A stretch of 64,000 nt of DNA from Flammeovirgaceae bacterium (GTDB lineage: Bacteria; Bacteroidota; Bacteroidia; Cytophagales; Cyclobacteriaceae): contig JAJTGY010000006.1 in the NCBI GenBank assembly GCA_021298015.1, forward strand, positions 102,650 to 166,649. The letters are read 5' to 3'. The notes under the pieces were generated by a model that was given only the letters and a program-made list of their open reading frames with translations, did no database searches and was not told the origin of the DNA. The position numbers were made by a program, and so were the translations under genes. Positions 8,778-17,460 of this stretch are shown here, piece after piece; position 1 is the stretch's first letter; each line of letters opens with the position of its first letter.

Positions 8778-10118
8778 TTATTCTTTGCCAAAGCCCGTAA
8801 ATCCACCGTATGACGTATCCTGTAGCCAGAGAATACGTGCGCCTTTGCGTTCGCACGTGAAATAGGCATTATAAAGCCGGGGTTTCTTTTCAATTTCGGA
8901 AAAGTTGATCTGCCAGTTGTTTGGCATGGTAAACCTTCCGCCCGACTTGGCACCGTCAAATTTGATGTTACCTACGAACCCGCTGGCGGTACTCAACTGC
9001 CAGTCATAGGTGCCATCCTCCCGAAACGCAAACCATTCGGCAGAGGAGTGCGTGTTAGTAGAGGTTGCTCCGGTGTACACATTGATATAATTCGTAAATC
9101 CTCCGAACGAACTACTCCAACGGCCGGTCAGGTCAGCAGGGGCAACCGCAAATTTGTTGTATCCGTTCATCTTGCGGAGGGGGTCAAATGTGGTCGTAGC
9201 GTAATAGTCAACCTGATTGATGTTTACACCAAACGCCTGGATAAAGGTATCTTGGTCAGGCGCAATAAACTCCATCCAGTTGGATTGCCCCATTTTGAAG
9301 AGCACGACAAACTTGTTCAATCCGCTTTCGGGCTCACGGACCTGCGCCAGGAGAAGATGTGGACGTTCAAAACCAATACTCGAGGGGCCTTCGGTGTAGG
9401 AAACCGATCCGTAGCGGGGTACGATGAAGGTATTCCAGGCCAGCCGGTCCTCCTCGCGGTAGTCGGAGATATAAGCGCTCGTTTCTTTGGTGTGGAAGTG
9501 TATCAGGATTTTGATGCCCGATTTGGTCACCTCGACCCAATCGTCTTTGGCGGTGGCTACCCAACCATCGTCAAAGTTCGTGGTGTGAAATGCGAAACGG
9601 CTATTTGTCAAAGCCGAGTTGCCTTTTGATGTCGGGTTTATGGCCGCCTGGTCCGGAGTATTCACCGGGGGTTCAACAACCTGCGAGGGAGGAGATGGGT
9701 TTTCGGCTGTCTGTACGGAGCACAAATAAAAAGTGGTTTCTTTTGACGCGGACTTCAGATAGATGAGTACCCGTTGTTGACCCCGTTGAAGAAGGTAGTT
9801 AGATGGCGTGGGAAGCGCGAGGACGGTCCAATTATTTTTGGCTATCTCGTCCCAAATCCATTTTTCAGAAGCGGCACCGGGTGGCAGGCTCAATACCTCC
9901 GTGTCGTTGCTTAGCTTGAGGTTATTGTCTTCCGCCTCCATGTCGAGCAGGGTTTGCGCGGCTGCCGTGGACAACAGCCGGCTATCGCGCTTACTGCCTG
10001 TCGGCAATGAGATGCCCATGACATTCGATGAACCGGCCAAAACCAGTTTGCTTTGTGCTGAACTGGTGCCGGCAGCCAATAGCCAAAAGAATGCGAAGAC
10101 TACACGCAACGTTTTCAT
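8778..10118 (-). CDS. Secreted protein of unknown function, paralogue of the 7400-8776 gene
   Basis: A 446-residue protein with a signal peptide (MKTLRVVFAFFWLLAAGTSSAQ) and no recognised family. Its C-terminal half aligns by eye with the convergent neighbour: TTNFDDGWVATAKDDWVEV, KMNGYNKFAVAPADLTGRW, NVYTGAT, ASGFVGN and ILWLQDTSYGG occur in the same order and spacing. The N-terminal part differs (serine/alanine-rich, with a stretch TVLALPTPSNYLLQRGQQRVLIYL). I start at ATG 10118, which sits directly before the signal peptide; an upstream ATG (10157) would add 13 residues. The gene ends 1 base from its paralogue's stop, tail to tail. Function unknown; a shared envelope role with the two-component pair is only suggested by position. 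Confidence 0.75.
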   Translation of the reverse strand: MKTLRVVFAFFWLLAAGTSSAQSKLVLAGSSNVMGISLPTGSKRDSRLLSTAAAQTLLDMEAEDNNLKLSNDTEVLSLPPGAASEKWIWDEIAKNNWTVLALPTPSNYLLQRGQQRVLIYLKSASKETTFYLCSVQTAENPSPPSQVVEPPVNTPDQAAINPTSKGNSALTNSRFAFHTTNFDDGWVATAKDDWVEVTKSGIKILIHFHTKETSAYISDYREEDRLAWNTFIVPRYGSVSYTEGPSSIGFERPHLLLAQVREPESGLNKFVVLFKMGQSNWMEFIAPDQDTFIQAFGVNINQVDYYATTTFDPLRKMNGYNKFAVAPADLTGRWSSSFGGFTNYINVYTGATSTNTHSSAEWFAFREDGTYDWQLSTASGFVGNIKFDGAKSGGRFTMPNNWQINFSEIEKKPRLYNAYFTCERKGARILWLQDTSYGGFTGFGKE

Positions 10119-10160
10119 GGGGTTTTCGGAGACGAAATTCTCAAAAAAACTACACAACGA

Positions 10161-10183
10161 AATCCCGCAAAAGGGGGATTTTT
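10161..10183. repeat. Inverted repeat with T tract upstream of the minus-strand paralogue
   Basis: AAATCCC pairs with GGGATTT across an 8-base A-rich loop, followed on the plus strand by a T tract. It lies between the lipoprotein gene at 10214 and the start at 10118. It may end minus-strand transcription of the lipoprotein, although the T tract faces the other way, or act as a regulatory site. It resembles the element at 4742-4760. Confidence 0.35.
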
Positions 10184-10213
10184 GTCCGATCAGCGAAGTG
10201 CCAGTGTCGGGTT

Positions 10214-10963
10214 CTAGTCGTTTTTTCGTTGAATAGACTTCTCGTACAGTTCTTTGTTGACCCGGTAGGTTGTCTTGCTCGGCTCTCCTTTTTCAAAAAT
10301 CAGATCATTCCCTTCTGTTGTGGCAACGGGAGCCTGGGCAAGCCAGTTCAGTATTCCTCGGTACTCGGTAGTAAAATAGTCCGCCAGTTGGATAACACGT
10401 GTGGAGTCCACCACATTAACCAATACTTCGGAGGACGTCAAATCGAAGGTGACTCCGCAGGTCGGACATTCTTTTGTCAGTATTCGCTCCCGTAGTCGTT
10501 GGCTATCCTGGCCGCGAGTATCCGTGTCTGAGTAGCCAGCGATGAGCGTATCCTGACGGAACAGGTAGACTGACCTTGTTTTGATGACTTCATTTTCGCG
10601 TTCTTCTGTGAAAACCCAAAGCCGCCCTTGCTGATCGAGATACCACGACTTTTCGCCTGTTTGAATGCTGAAGTACTTTTGGCGACCATATTCCTCAAGA
10701 AGGGGAAACAACCCGGACCCAATCGTTGACTCGTTCTCATCCCTTGTCAAAATTTTGGTCGAGTACTTAGGCAGCACCGGGAGTGAGGCGAACCTTAGAT
10801 CGGGTATGGTTGCTGCCGAGGCGTCAGCCGGTTGGCTTCCGGGATTGGCTTCTTTGGCTTCTTGTTGATTTTTGCTACACGAAACCAATAAAATCAGGAA
10901 TAGGAGGTGAAGCGATTTCACCGGCAAGGACAATCGATTGAGCACGTTTTGGCCTTTAATCAT
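10214..10963 (-). CDS. Lipoprotein of unknown function, downstream of oligopeptidase B
   Basis: A 249-residue protein starting MIKGQNVL with a hydrophobic stretch ending in the lipobox LLVSCSKN, so it is a probable lipoprotein. The mature part begins with a low-complexity linker rich in Ala, Pro, Gln and Ser, then a region with YFSIQTGEKSWYLDQQGRLWVF and a C-terminal YRVNKELYEKSIQRK. It contains a CPTC pair (TKECPTCGVTF), which could bind metal or form a disulphide. I do not recognise a family. The ATG at 10963 lies inside the last codons of the upstream peptidase gene, an 8-base overlap, so the two are translationally coupled. Confidence 0.75.
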   Translation of the reverse strand: MIKGQNVLNRLSLPVKSLHLLFLILLVSCSKNQQEAKEANPGSQPADASAATIPDLRFASLPVLPKYSTKILTRDENESTIGSGLFPLLEEYGRQKYFSIQTGEKSWYLDQQGRLWVFTEERENEVIKTRSVYLFRQDTLIAGYSDTDTRGQDSQRLRERILTKECPTCGVTFDLTSSEVLVNVVDSTRVIQLADYFTTEYRGILNWLAQAPVATTEGNDLIFEKGEPSKTTYRVNKELYEKSIQRKND

Positions 10964-13097
10964 TGACGCCAACCAGATCTAATGCAAACGCATATTTCAA
11001 TGCCGTCTCCTTCAACTCGCGGAAACGCCCACTGGCACCGCCATGTCCGGCATCCATATTGGTACGCAGGAAGAGTCGATTGTTGTCCGTTTTCATCACC
11101 CTCAGTTTGGCCACCCACTTGGCCGGCTCCCAGTACTGAACCTGCGAGTCGTGTAGGCCGGTTGTCACCAACAGGTTGGGGTAGTTCTTTTTCTCCACAT
11201 TATCGTAAGGCGAATAGGAAAGCATGTAGTCGTACTGCTCTTTGTTATTTGGATTGCCCCATTCCAGCCATTCAAACGTAGTTAACGGAATGCTTTCGTC
11301 TTCCATCGTTGTAATCACATCAACAAAGGGCACGTGGGCAATTACGCCCCGATACAGATCTGGGCGCATGTTGGTAATGGCTCCCATTAATAAACCACCG
11401 GCACTTCCACCCTCGGCAAACAACTTGTCTTTCGCCACATATTGGTTTTGGATCAGCCACTCGGAGCAATCAATGAAGTCATTGAAGGTGTTTTTCTTTT
11501 TCAGCATTTTGCCGTCTTCATACCAGGCACCACCCATTTCCTGCCCACCCCGCACGTGAGCAATGGCAAATACAAATCCGCGATCGAGCAGACTTATCTC
11601 ATCGCGACCGAAAAACGCATACATCGAAATGCCGTAGGAACCGTACGCATAAATCCAGCCGGGGTTAGTGCCATCTTTTTTGAATTTGTCTTTTCGGTAG
11701 GCGATCGACAGAGGAATTTCTTTTCCATCGCGCGATTTCACCATGATCCGCTCGGTGGCGTAGTTCGTCTTATCAAAACCTCCGAGCACCGGAGTTTCCT
11801 TTTTTAACTCACGCTCCTTCGTATCCATATTGTAGTCAAATGTGGAATTAGGCGTAGTCATGGATTGGTAATTGTACCGGAGCAAATTGGAATTGAATTC
11901 CGGATTATTGCCCAACCCCGCATAGTAGGCCGGTTCATCAAAGCTTACAAAGTTCTCACTTTTGTCGGCCCACTTGATCGTTCGGATTCTTACAAGACCT
12001 GCACTCATTTCGCCCAATGCGAGGTAGTCGCGGAAGTACTCCACATCCTGCAAGAACACATCTTCGCGGTGGGCAATCACATCTGCCCAGTTTTCGCTGG
12101 AAGGTTTTCCGATGGGCGCGCTTACCAGCCGGTAGTTCTTGGCGTTTAGGTTGGTATAAATAAAGAACCGATCGCCCTCCGTATGATTGACGCTGTATTG
12201 CACATCATCTTTTAACGGCTGAATAATCACTGGCTTTCCGGGTTTGTCTGCGCTGAGGTACCGGGCATACGAAGCATCGGTTCGCCCGCTGCTGATGATG
12301 AAGTATTTTTTTGACCTTGTTTTGCTCACACCGACATCCAGCGTTTGATCTTTCTCTTCGTATATCACCTGGTCGGATTCAACAGGTGTTCCCAAAATAT
12401 GGCGTTTGATCAAATAATTGCGCAGTGTCTGTTTATCGGGCACAGCATAGAGAATGGATTGGTTATCGTTGGTCCAAACATAACCCCCTCGGGTGTCGGC
12501 AATCCGGTCCGCGAGATATTGGCCTGTTTTCATATCCTTGAATTTGACCGTGTAGAAGTTGCGGCCTACAGTATCCAGCACGATGGCAGCCATTTGATGA
12601 TCCGGGCTAACCGAGGTGAATAAGTTGAGGAAGGACTGGCCTTTGCCAATCGCGTTTCCATCGGCAACAATTTCTTCGATGCCATCCATCGAGTCTTTTT
12701 TCCGGCAATAGATGGGATACTCACCGCCCTCAATGTAACGCGTGTAATAATAGTAGTTATCAATAAGAGCCGGAACCGAGGAGTCGTCTTCTTTGATTCT
12801 GGCTTTCATCTCGTTGAATAAGCTCGTTTGTAAAGGCTTGGTGTGAGCCATCATCGTGTCGAGGTAATCGTTCTCCGCTTTCAGGTAATGGATCACGCTG
12901 GAGTCTTCCCGGTTTTTCAGCCAGTAGTAGTTATCGATTCGTTTATCGCCATGCTTGGATGTGATTTCGTATGGTTGAACTGCGGCCACCGGAGGAGGAA
13001 CATCAGGGAGTTTCATATTTTTTTCTTTTTGCGTACAAGCGGCTAGTAAAGCCAGGGATATGCCGACCAACCAAAGATTTGACAGTAACTTTTTCAT
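10956..13097 (-). CDS. Oligopeptidase B, S9A prolyl-oligopeptidase family, lipid-anchored
   Basis: A 713-residue serine peptidase. The N-terminus has a lipobox (LLAAC, Cys21), so it is probably exported and lipid-anchored, unlike cytosolic protease II of enterobacteria. A seven-blade propeller occupies about residues 110-440 and the alpha/beta hydrolase domain the rest. The catalytic triad is visible: Ser565 in GGSAGG, Asp650 in GLHDSQV, His685 in DAGHGGASGR. The WIYAYGSYG and AHVRGGQEMG motifs are typical of oligopeptidase B, which cleaves short peptides after basic residues. The region WLKNREDSSVIHYLKAEN near the start is the standard family N-terminal motif. It is the first gene of a two-gene unit with the downstream lipoprotein. 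Confidence 0.95.
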   Translation of the reverse strand: MKKLLSNLWLVGISLALLAACTQKEKNMKLPDVPPPVAAVQPYEITSKHGDKRIDNYYWLKNREDSSVIHYLKAENDYLDTMMAHTKPLQTSLFNEMKARIKEDDSSVPALIDNYYYYTRYIEGGEYPIYCRKKDSMDGIEEIVADGNAIGKGQSFLNLFTSVSPDHQMAAIVLDTVGRNFYTVKFKDMKTGQYLADRIADTRGGYVWTNDNQSILYAVPDKQTLRNYLIKRHILGTPVESDQVIYEEKDQTLDVGVSKTRSKKYFIISSGRTDASYARYLSADKPGKPVIIQPLKDDVQYSVNHTEGDRFFIYTNLNAKNYRLVSAPIGKPSSENWADVIAHREDVFLQDVEYFRDYLALGEMSAGLVRIRTIKWADKSENFVSFDEPAYYAGLGNNPEFNSNLLRYNYQSMTTPNSTFDYNMDTKERELKKETPVLGGFDKTNYATERIMVKSRDGKEIPLSIAYRKDKFKKDGTNPGWIYAYGSYGISMYAFFGRDEISLLDRGFVFAIAHVRGGQEMGGAWYEDGKMLKKKNTFNDFIDCSEWLIQNQYVAKDKLFAEGGSAGGLLMGAITNMRPDLYRGVIAHVPFVDVITTMEDESIPLTTFEWLEWGNPNNKEQYDYMLSYSPYDNVEKKNYPNLLVTTGLHDSQVQYWEPAKWVAKLRVMKTDNNRLFLRTNMDAGHGGASGRFRELKETALKYAFALDLVGVND

Positions 13098-13146
13098 AGA
13101 GGGTTGTTGAGGGTGGACAAAAGTGCTAAAAAGGAGACGGAACTCC

Positions 13147-13341
13147 TTATCTCTTCAGCGACAAAAATCCGGTGCGGGCAGGCAAGCCGCTGGAAAACTC
13201 AATTTTGTAGAAATAGGTACCCGCGGGTAGATCGTTACCGGTTTTACTCATGCCCGTGAACGCTATCGTACCATTGTTGCAGTTTTCGCCTTCCCACACC
13301 ACATCACCCGAACCAATCACAAGCAAAGCATTAAGACCTTG
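13147..13341 (-). pseudogene. Remnant of a T9SS type B / gliding-motility C-terminal sorting domain
   Basis: On the minus strand, 64 codons end at TAA 13147-13149 and are closed upstream by a stop at 13342-13344, with no start codon of its own. The translation contains GDVVWEGENCNN, a GLPAGTYF-like segment (NDLPAGTYFYKIEF) and ends SGLPARTGFLSLKR. This is the classic tail of the CHU_C / gliding-motility-associated C-terminal domain that targets adhesins to the type IX secretion system. The expected YNRWGD motif just before it is destroyed (reads VIGSGD), suggesting a frameshift. The rest of the adhesin is gone. This fills most of the 343-base space between the oligopeptidase and ftsK. Confidence 0.75.
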
Positions 13342-13414
13342 TTAGCCACCTTTCCATAAGGTCGGCAAAGTAAAATCATGACATTGTCACTGTCGGCCAA
13401 ATAGCTTTTTTCGT

Positions 13415-13422
13415 TAGTTTTG
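13415..13422 (+). promoter_or_regulatory. TAnnTTTG box for ftsK operon
   Basis: TAGTTTTG is an exact consensus match 18 bases before ATG 13441. It favours that start over an earlier in-frame codon at 13420. Confidence 0.4.
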
Positions 13423-13440
13423 CTATACTTTTTAAACTTA

Positions 13441-15903
13441 ATGGCCGAAAACACCTACAAATCCAACACCTTTAAAAAGCCCGAAAAGGAAAAGAAAGCC
13501 AAAAGCGGAAAATCAAAACCACGTTTTAACTTAGACTTTTTTACCGACCCCCGCTTTGTTTTGGCATCCGGTTTTTTCCTGATCATCGTTGCTCTGTTTC
13601 TGTTTATCGCCTACCTCTCCTACATTTTTACAGGTAAGGCCGACCAAAGTATTGTCGAGTCGTGGAGCTCCGCCACCCTGGCCGAATCGGGTGCGGAGGT
13701 AGAAAACTGGCTTGGCGTGGCAGGCGCATTTGTATCTCACTACACCGTGTTTCGCTGGTTGGGGATCTCGGCCTTTTTTGTTCCACCGCTTTTGTTTCTG
13801 CTGGGTTTTAAAATGGTGTTCAAGCGCAGCTTGTTACCCATTTTTTCAGTTTTCATTTTTTCCGTTTTTGCCGGGTTGTGGTTAAGTCTGCTGCTTGGGT
13901 ATATCACGCACAGCGTAGCAGGGGTTAACGAAATCAGTTTTCTCAGCGGAGGATTAGGCTATGCGCTAGCCGTTTTCTCCAATGGCCTGTTTGGCTGGGG
14001 AACATTTCTGATTCTGGCCCTTACGCTTTTTATTTTCATCATTTACTATTTTAACGTTACGGCCATCCACGCGTTCCGGGTAAGAGACCCAAAGCCCATG
14101 GGCACCGATGCACTCGTACCAAACGATGAGGCCGCACCACCCACCTATACCGATGAAAAAGACAACTGGCCTGAAATCAAAAAGCAAGAGCCGATTCAGG
14201 ATCCGGTAGTGTTGGTGGCTCCGCCCGTAGGCGAACCAGCCGTTGCCTTGCCGGAGATCAAGCTCGAAGTTGACAAATCGGCTGAGAAAACAGAAAAGGG
14301 TAAAACACCTACGTTTACCGTGGAAGAGCCCAAGTCGGACACGGATGAGTTGGCCGAACAGTTGGTGGAAGAAAAGGGATTTTACGATCCTACCCTTGAC
14401 CTTTCAAATTATCGATTCCCCCCGCTCGAATTGCTCAACGAGTATGACACAGGGAAAGTTCAGGTAACGCAGGAGGAGCTGAACCAGAACAAAGACAAGA
14501 TCATTGCCACGCTCGTCAATTTCAAAATTGGCATTCAGAGCATCAAGGCCACCATTGGGCCCACCGTTACGCTGTATGAGATCGTGCCAGATGCGGGCAT
14601 CAAAATTTCCCGGATCAAGAACCTGGAAGACGACATTGCCCTGAGCCTGGCTGCCCTGGGCATTCGCATCATTGCGCCAATACCCGGCAAGGGCACCATC
14701 GGTATTGAGGTGCCCAACAAAAATCGGGAGATGGTGAGCATCCGCTCGGTACTAAGCACCGAGCGCTTTCAGAGAACTGACAAAGAACTACCCGTGGTGT
14801 TGGGTAAAACCATCAGTAACGAGGTGCTCGTGATTGATTTGGCCAAAATGCCGCACTTGCTGGTGGCCGGTGCCACGGGGCAGGGTAAGTCTGTAGGGCT
14901 AAACGTGATTTTGACTTCCCTGCTGTACAAGCGCCACCCCAGTCAGTTGAAGTTTGTATTGGTGGACCCCAAAAAAGTGGAGATGTCCTTGTTCTCCAAG
15001 ATTGAACGGCATTACCTCGCCAAGCTACCCAATAGCGAAGAAGCCATCATTACCGACACACGTAAGGTGGTGCATACGCTCAATTCGTTATGCATTGAAA
15101 TGGAAAACCGCTACGAAATCCTGAAAGATGCCGGAGCACGCAACCTGAAAGAATACAATGCCAAGTTTGTCTCACGCAAACTGAACCCGAAAGAAGGTCA
15201 TCGCTTTTTGCCCTACATTGTTTTGGTGATTGACGAGTTGGCCGACCTGATGATGACGGCCGGCAAAGAGGTAGAAACTCCGATTGCCCGATTGGCACAG
15301 TTGGCCCGTGCCATTGGCATTCACCTGGTGGTAGCCACCCAGCGTCCGTCCGTCAACGTTATTACGGGGGTGATTAAGGCGAACTTCCCCGCACGCCTGT
15401 CCTTCCGCGTTACGGCCAAGGTCGACTCACGCACAATTTTGGATGCGGGTGGAGCCGATCAACTGGTGGGCCAGGGCGATATGCTGTTGTCCAGCGGGTC
15501 GGATATTATTCGCCTGCAGTGTCCTTTTGTGGATACGCAGGAGATCGAGAAGGTATGCGATTTCATCGGCATGCAGCGTGGCTATGACTCGGCCTACCTG
15601 CTGCCCGAGTATGAAGGCGAAGATGAAGGCGGTGCTGCGGATGTGGACTTGTCGGAGCGCGATGCCTTGTTTGAAGACGCAGCCCATCTGATTGTCATGC
15701 ACCAGCAGGGGAGTACTTCGCTGATTCAACGAAAACTGAAACTTGGCTATAACCGGGCTGGCCGCTTGATTGATCAACTCGAAGCCGCGGGCATTGTGGG
15801 CCCGTTTGAAGGATCAAAGGCCCGCGAAGTTTTAGTAAAAGATGAGTTAAGTTTGGAACAATTATTGAACTCACTGAAAGAGAAACACGATACCTCGAAA
15901 TGA
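13441..15903 (+). CDS. ftsK: DNA translocase FtsK/SpoIIIE
   Basis: An 820-residue division-site DNA pump. A lysine-rich N-terminal cytoplasmic stretch is followed by four transmembrane helices (about residues 35-210), a short acidic/proline linker (about 220-300), then the motor. The alpha domain and RecA-like core show Walker A GATGQGKS (477-484), VDPKKVEMS, and Walker B VIDELADL with Asp598-Glu599. The C-terminal gamma winged helix (SLIQRKLKLGYNRAGRLIDQLE) recognises polar KOPS-like sequences and activates XerD. The linker is much shorter than in E. coli, as is usual outside gammaproteobacteria. The stop overlaps the start of the LolA-like gene (ATGA). Confidence 0.97.
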   Translation: MAENTYKSNTFKKPEKEKKAKSGKSKPRFNLDFFTDPRFVLASGFFLIIVALFLFIAYLSYIFTGKADQSIVESWSSATLAESGAEVENWLGVAGAFVSHYTVFRWLGISAFFVPPLLFLLGFKMVFKRSLLPIFSVFIFSVFAGLWLSLLLGYITHSVAGVNEISFLSGGLGYALAVFSNGLFGWGTFLILALTLFIFIIYYFNVTAIHAFRVRDPKPMGTDALVPNDEAAPPTYTDEKDNWPEIKKQEPIQDPVVLVAPPVGEPAVALPEIKLEVDKSAEKTEKGKTPTFTVEEPKSDTDELAEQLVEEKGFYDPTLDLSNYRFPPLELLNEYDTGKVQVTQEELNQNKDKIIATLVNFKIGIQSIKATIGPTVTLYEIVPDAGIKISRIKNLEDDIALSLAALGIRIIAPIPGKGTIGIEVPNKNREMVSIRSVLSTERFQRTDKELPVVLGKTISNEVLVIDLAKMPHLLVAGATGQGKSVGLNVILTSLLYKRHPSQLKFVLVDPKKVEMSLFSKIERHYLAKLPNSEEAIITDTRKVVHTLNSLCIEMENRYEILKDAGARNLKEYNAKFVSRKLNPKEGHRFLPYIVLVIDELADLMMTAGKEVETPIARLAQLARAIGIHLVVATQRPSVNVITGVIKANFPARLSFRVTAKVDSRTILDAGGADQLVGQGDMLLSSGSDIIRLQCPFVDTQEIEKVCDFIGMQRGYDSAYLLPEYEGEDEGGAADVDLSERDALFEDAAHLIVMHQQGSTSLIQRKLKLGYNRAGRLIDQLEAAGIVGPFEGSKAREVLVKDELSLEQLLNSLKEKHDTSK

Positions 15904-16574
15904 AAAAGCCCGTTTTTGGCCTGTTTTTGGCCTTCATTAGTCAGACAGCCTCTGCTCAATACGACCCGAAAGCCCTGGAGACCCTCGATGCGATGAGCAA
16001 ACGGTACAAGGAAATCAATGCTTTTGAAGCCAGTATTTCTTCGGTGATGACCAACGAAGTGGAAAAGCTGCGGGAAGAGATGAAGGCCCGCATCACCGTA
16101 AAAGGCGAAAAATTCCGACTGGTGTTGTTGTCGTTTGACCCCGAGAAAAAGACGGAGGTAACGGATCAGGAAGTGATCAATAATGGAACAACCGTTTGGA
16201 CCTATGTCGCTTCGGCCAAGGAGGTAACGATAGACGATGTTGACCCGACTTCGGATGAAATCAACCCCGCCAAGATTCATGAGATTTACAAAAAGGGGTA
16301 TAAATACCTCTATTTAGGTGAGCAAACCGAGGCCGGTGTGCCGGTGGAAGTTGTGGACCTGGTGCCTGAGAAGCGCAATGCGCAGTACTTCAAAATCAGA
16401 ATGAACATTAGCAAGAAAGATCGCACGATCAAGAGTTGGGTGATGTTTGACAAATCGGGCAGCCGCTATACCTACACGGTAACCAAGTTTACGCCCGGTG
16501 CCAAAGTGGACGATGCCTTTTTTGTATTCGATCCCAAAAAGTATCCGGGTGTAGCGGTAGAAGATCTTCGCTGA
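15900..16574 (+). CDS. LolA-like outer-membrane lipoprotein carrier
   Basis: A 224-residue periplasmic protein with a signal peptide (MKKPVFGLFLAFISQTASAQ). The LolA-type half-barrel pattern is seen: a helix with TLDAMSKRYKEINAFEASIS, then MKARITVKGEKFRLVL, VINNGTTVWTYV, and a C-terminal KFTPGAKVDDAFFVFDPKKYPG. LolA ferries lipoproteins through the periplasm to the outer membrane. It overlaps ftsK by 4 bases; the ftsK-lolA neighbourhood is one I associate with many bacteria. Sequence conservation of LolA is low in Bacteroidota, so the exact cargo role is inferred. Confidence 0.85.
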   Translation: MKKPVFGLFLAFISQTASAQYDPKALETLDAMSKRYKEINAFEASISSVMTNEVEKLREEMKARITVKGEKFRLVLLSFDPEKKTEVTDQEVINNGTTVWTYVASAKEVTIDDVDPTSDEINPAKIHEIYKKGYKYLYLGEQTEAGVPVEVVDLVPEKRNAQYFKIRMNISKKDRTIKSWVMFDKSGSRYTYTVTKFTPGAKVDDAFFVFDPKKYPGVAVEDLR

Positions 16575-16598
16575 TCGATTTCTTCGTACTTTCACGTT

Positions 16599-17405
16599 AT
16601 GACCCGTGCCGATCTGCTGGCCAGCATCAAAGCCAGAAAGTCTTTCTTGTGTGTTGGTCTGGATCCGGATTTGGAAAAGATTCCGAAACACCTGCTCCGC
16701 CATGAAGATCCCGTCCTGGCGTTCAACCGGCAAATCATAGAAGCCACCCTGCCGTACTGTGTTGCCTACAAACCTAACCTTGCCTTTTTTGAAGCCCTAG
16801 GCCCATCCGGCTGGGTAACGCTGCAAAAGACGTTGGCTTTAATCCCAAAAACTCATTTTACCATTGCCGATGCCAAACGCGGTGATATCGGAAACACCTC
16901 CACGTTGTATGCACGAGCATTTTTCGAGAAGCTGAGCGTTGACGCGATTACGGTTGCACCTTACATGGGTGAAGATTCCGTCAAACCCTTTCTTGCATTT
17001 CCCGGCAAATGGGCTATTCTGCTGGCCCATACATCAAACCCCGGCAGTGACAATTTTCAAACCCTGGAAACCCGCGGTGGCAACAGGGTGTATGAAGAGG
17101 TGATCGTTCAGGCCCAGCGCTGGGGTACGCCAGACAATTTGATGTTTGTCATCGGAGCTACGCAGGCAGACAAAATTGCAGCCATACGCCAGTTAGCGCC
17201 CGATCATTTCTTCCTGGTGCCGGGCGTAGGTGCACAGGGTGGCGATCTGGATGTCGTTTGCCGGGCCGGGCGAAATGCTCAAATTGGTCTGCTCGTCAAT
17301 GCCTCACGAAGCATTTTGTACGCCTCGTCTGGTGAAGATTTTGCCGCCCACGCGGAGGCGGAGGCCCGGTCGCTTCAGCAACAAATGACTACGTTTATTC
17401 CCTGA
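16599..17405 (+). CDS. pyrF: Orotidine 5'-phosphate decarboxylase, type 2
   Basis: A 268-residue barrel enzyme that converts OMP to UMP, the last step of pyrimidine synthesis. Motifs: VGLDPDLEKIP (19-29), substrate lysine in AYKPNLAFFE (Lys58), catalytic DAKRGDIGNT (91-100) with Asp91, Lys93 and Asp96, and APYMGEDSVKPF. A long C-terminal stretch with VPGVGAQGGDLD supplies the phosphate-binding loop. The length and DAKRGDIGNT with GEDS mark the longer type 2 subgroup. It is downstream of ftsK-lolA with a 24-base gap. Confidence 0.97.
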   Translation: MTRADLLASIKARKSFLCVGLDPDLEKIPKHLLRHEDPVLAFNRQIIEATLPYCVAYKPNLAFFEALGPSGWVTLQKTLALIPKTHFTIADAKRGDIGNTSTLYARAFFEKLSVDAITVAPYMGEDSVKPFLAFPGKWAILLAHTSNPGSDNFQTLETRGGNRVYEEVIVQAQRWGTPDNLMFVIGATQADKIAAIRQLAPDHFFLVPGVGAQGGDLDVVCRAGRNAQIGLLVNASRSILYASSGEDFAAHAEAEARSLQQQMTTFIP

Positions 17406-17460
17406 CGGGGCACTTCGTTTTCGCAGTTAATTTTTTGCCATATTCGTAGGTGCAGACACC

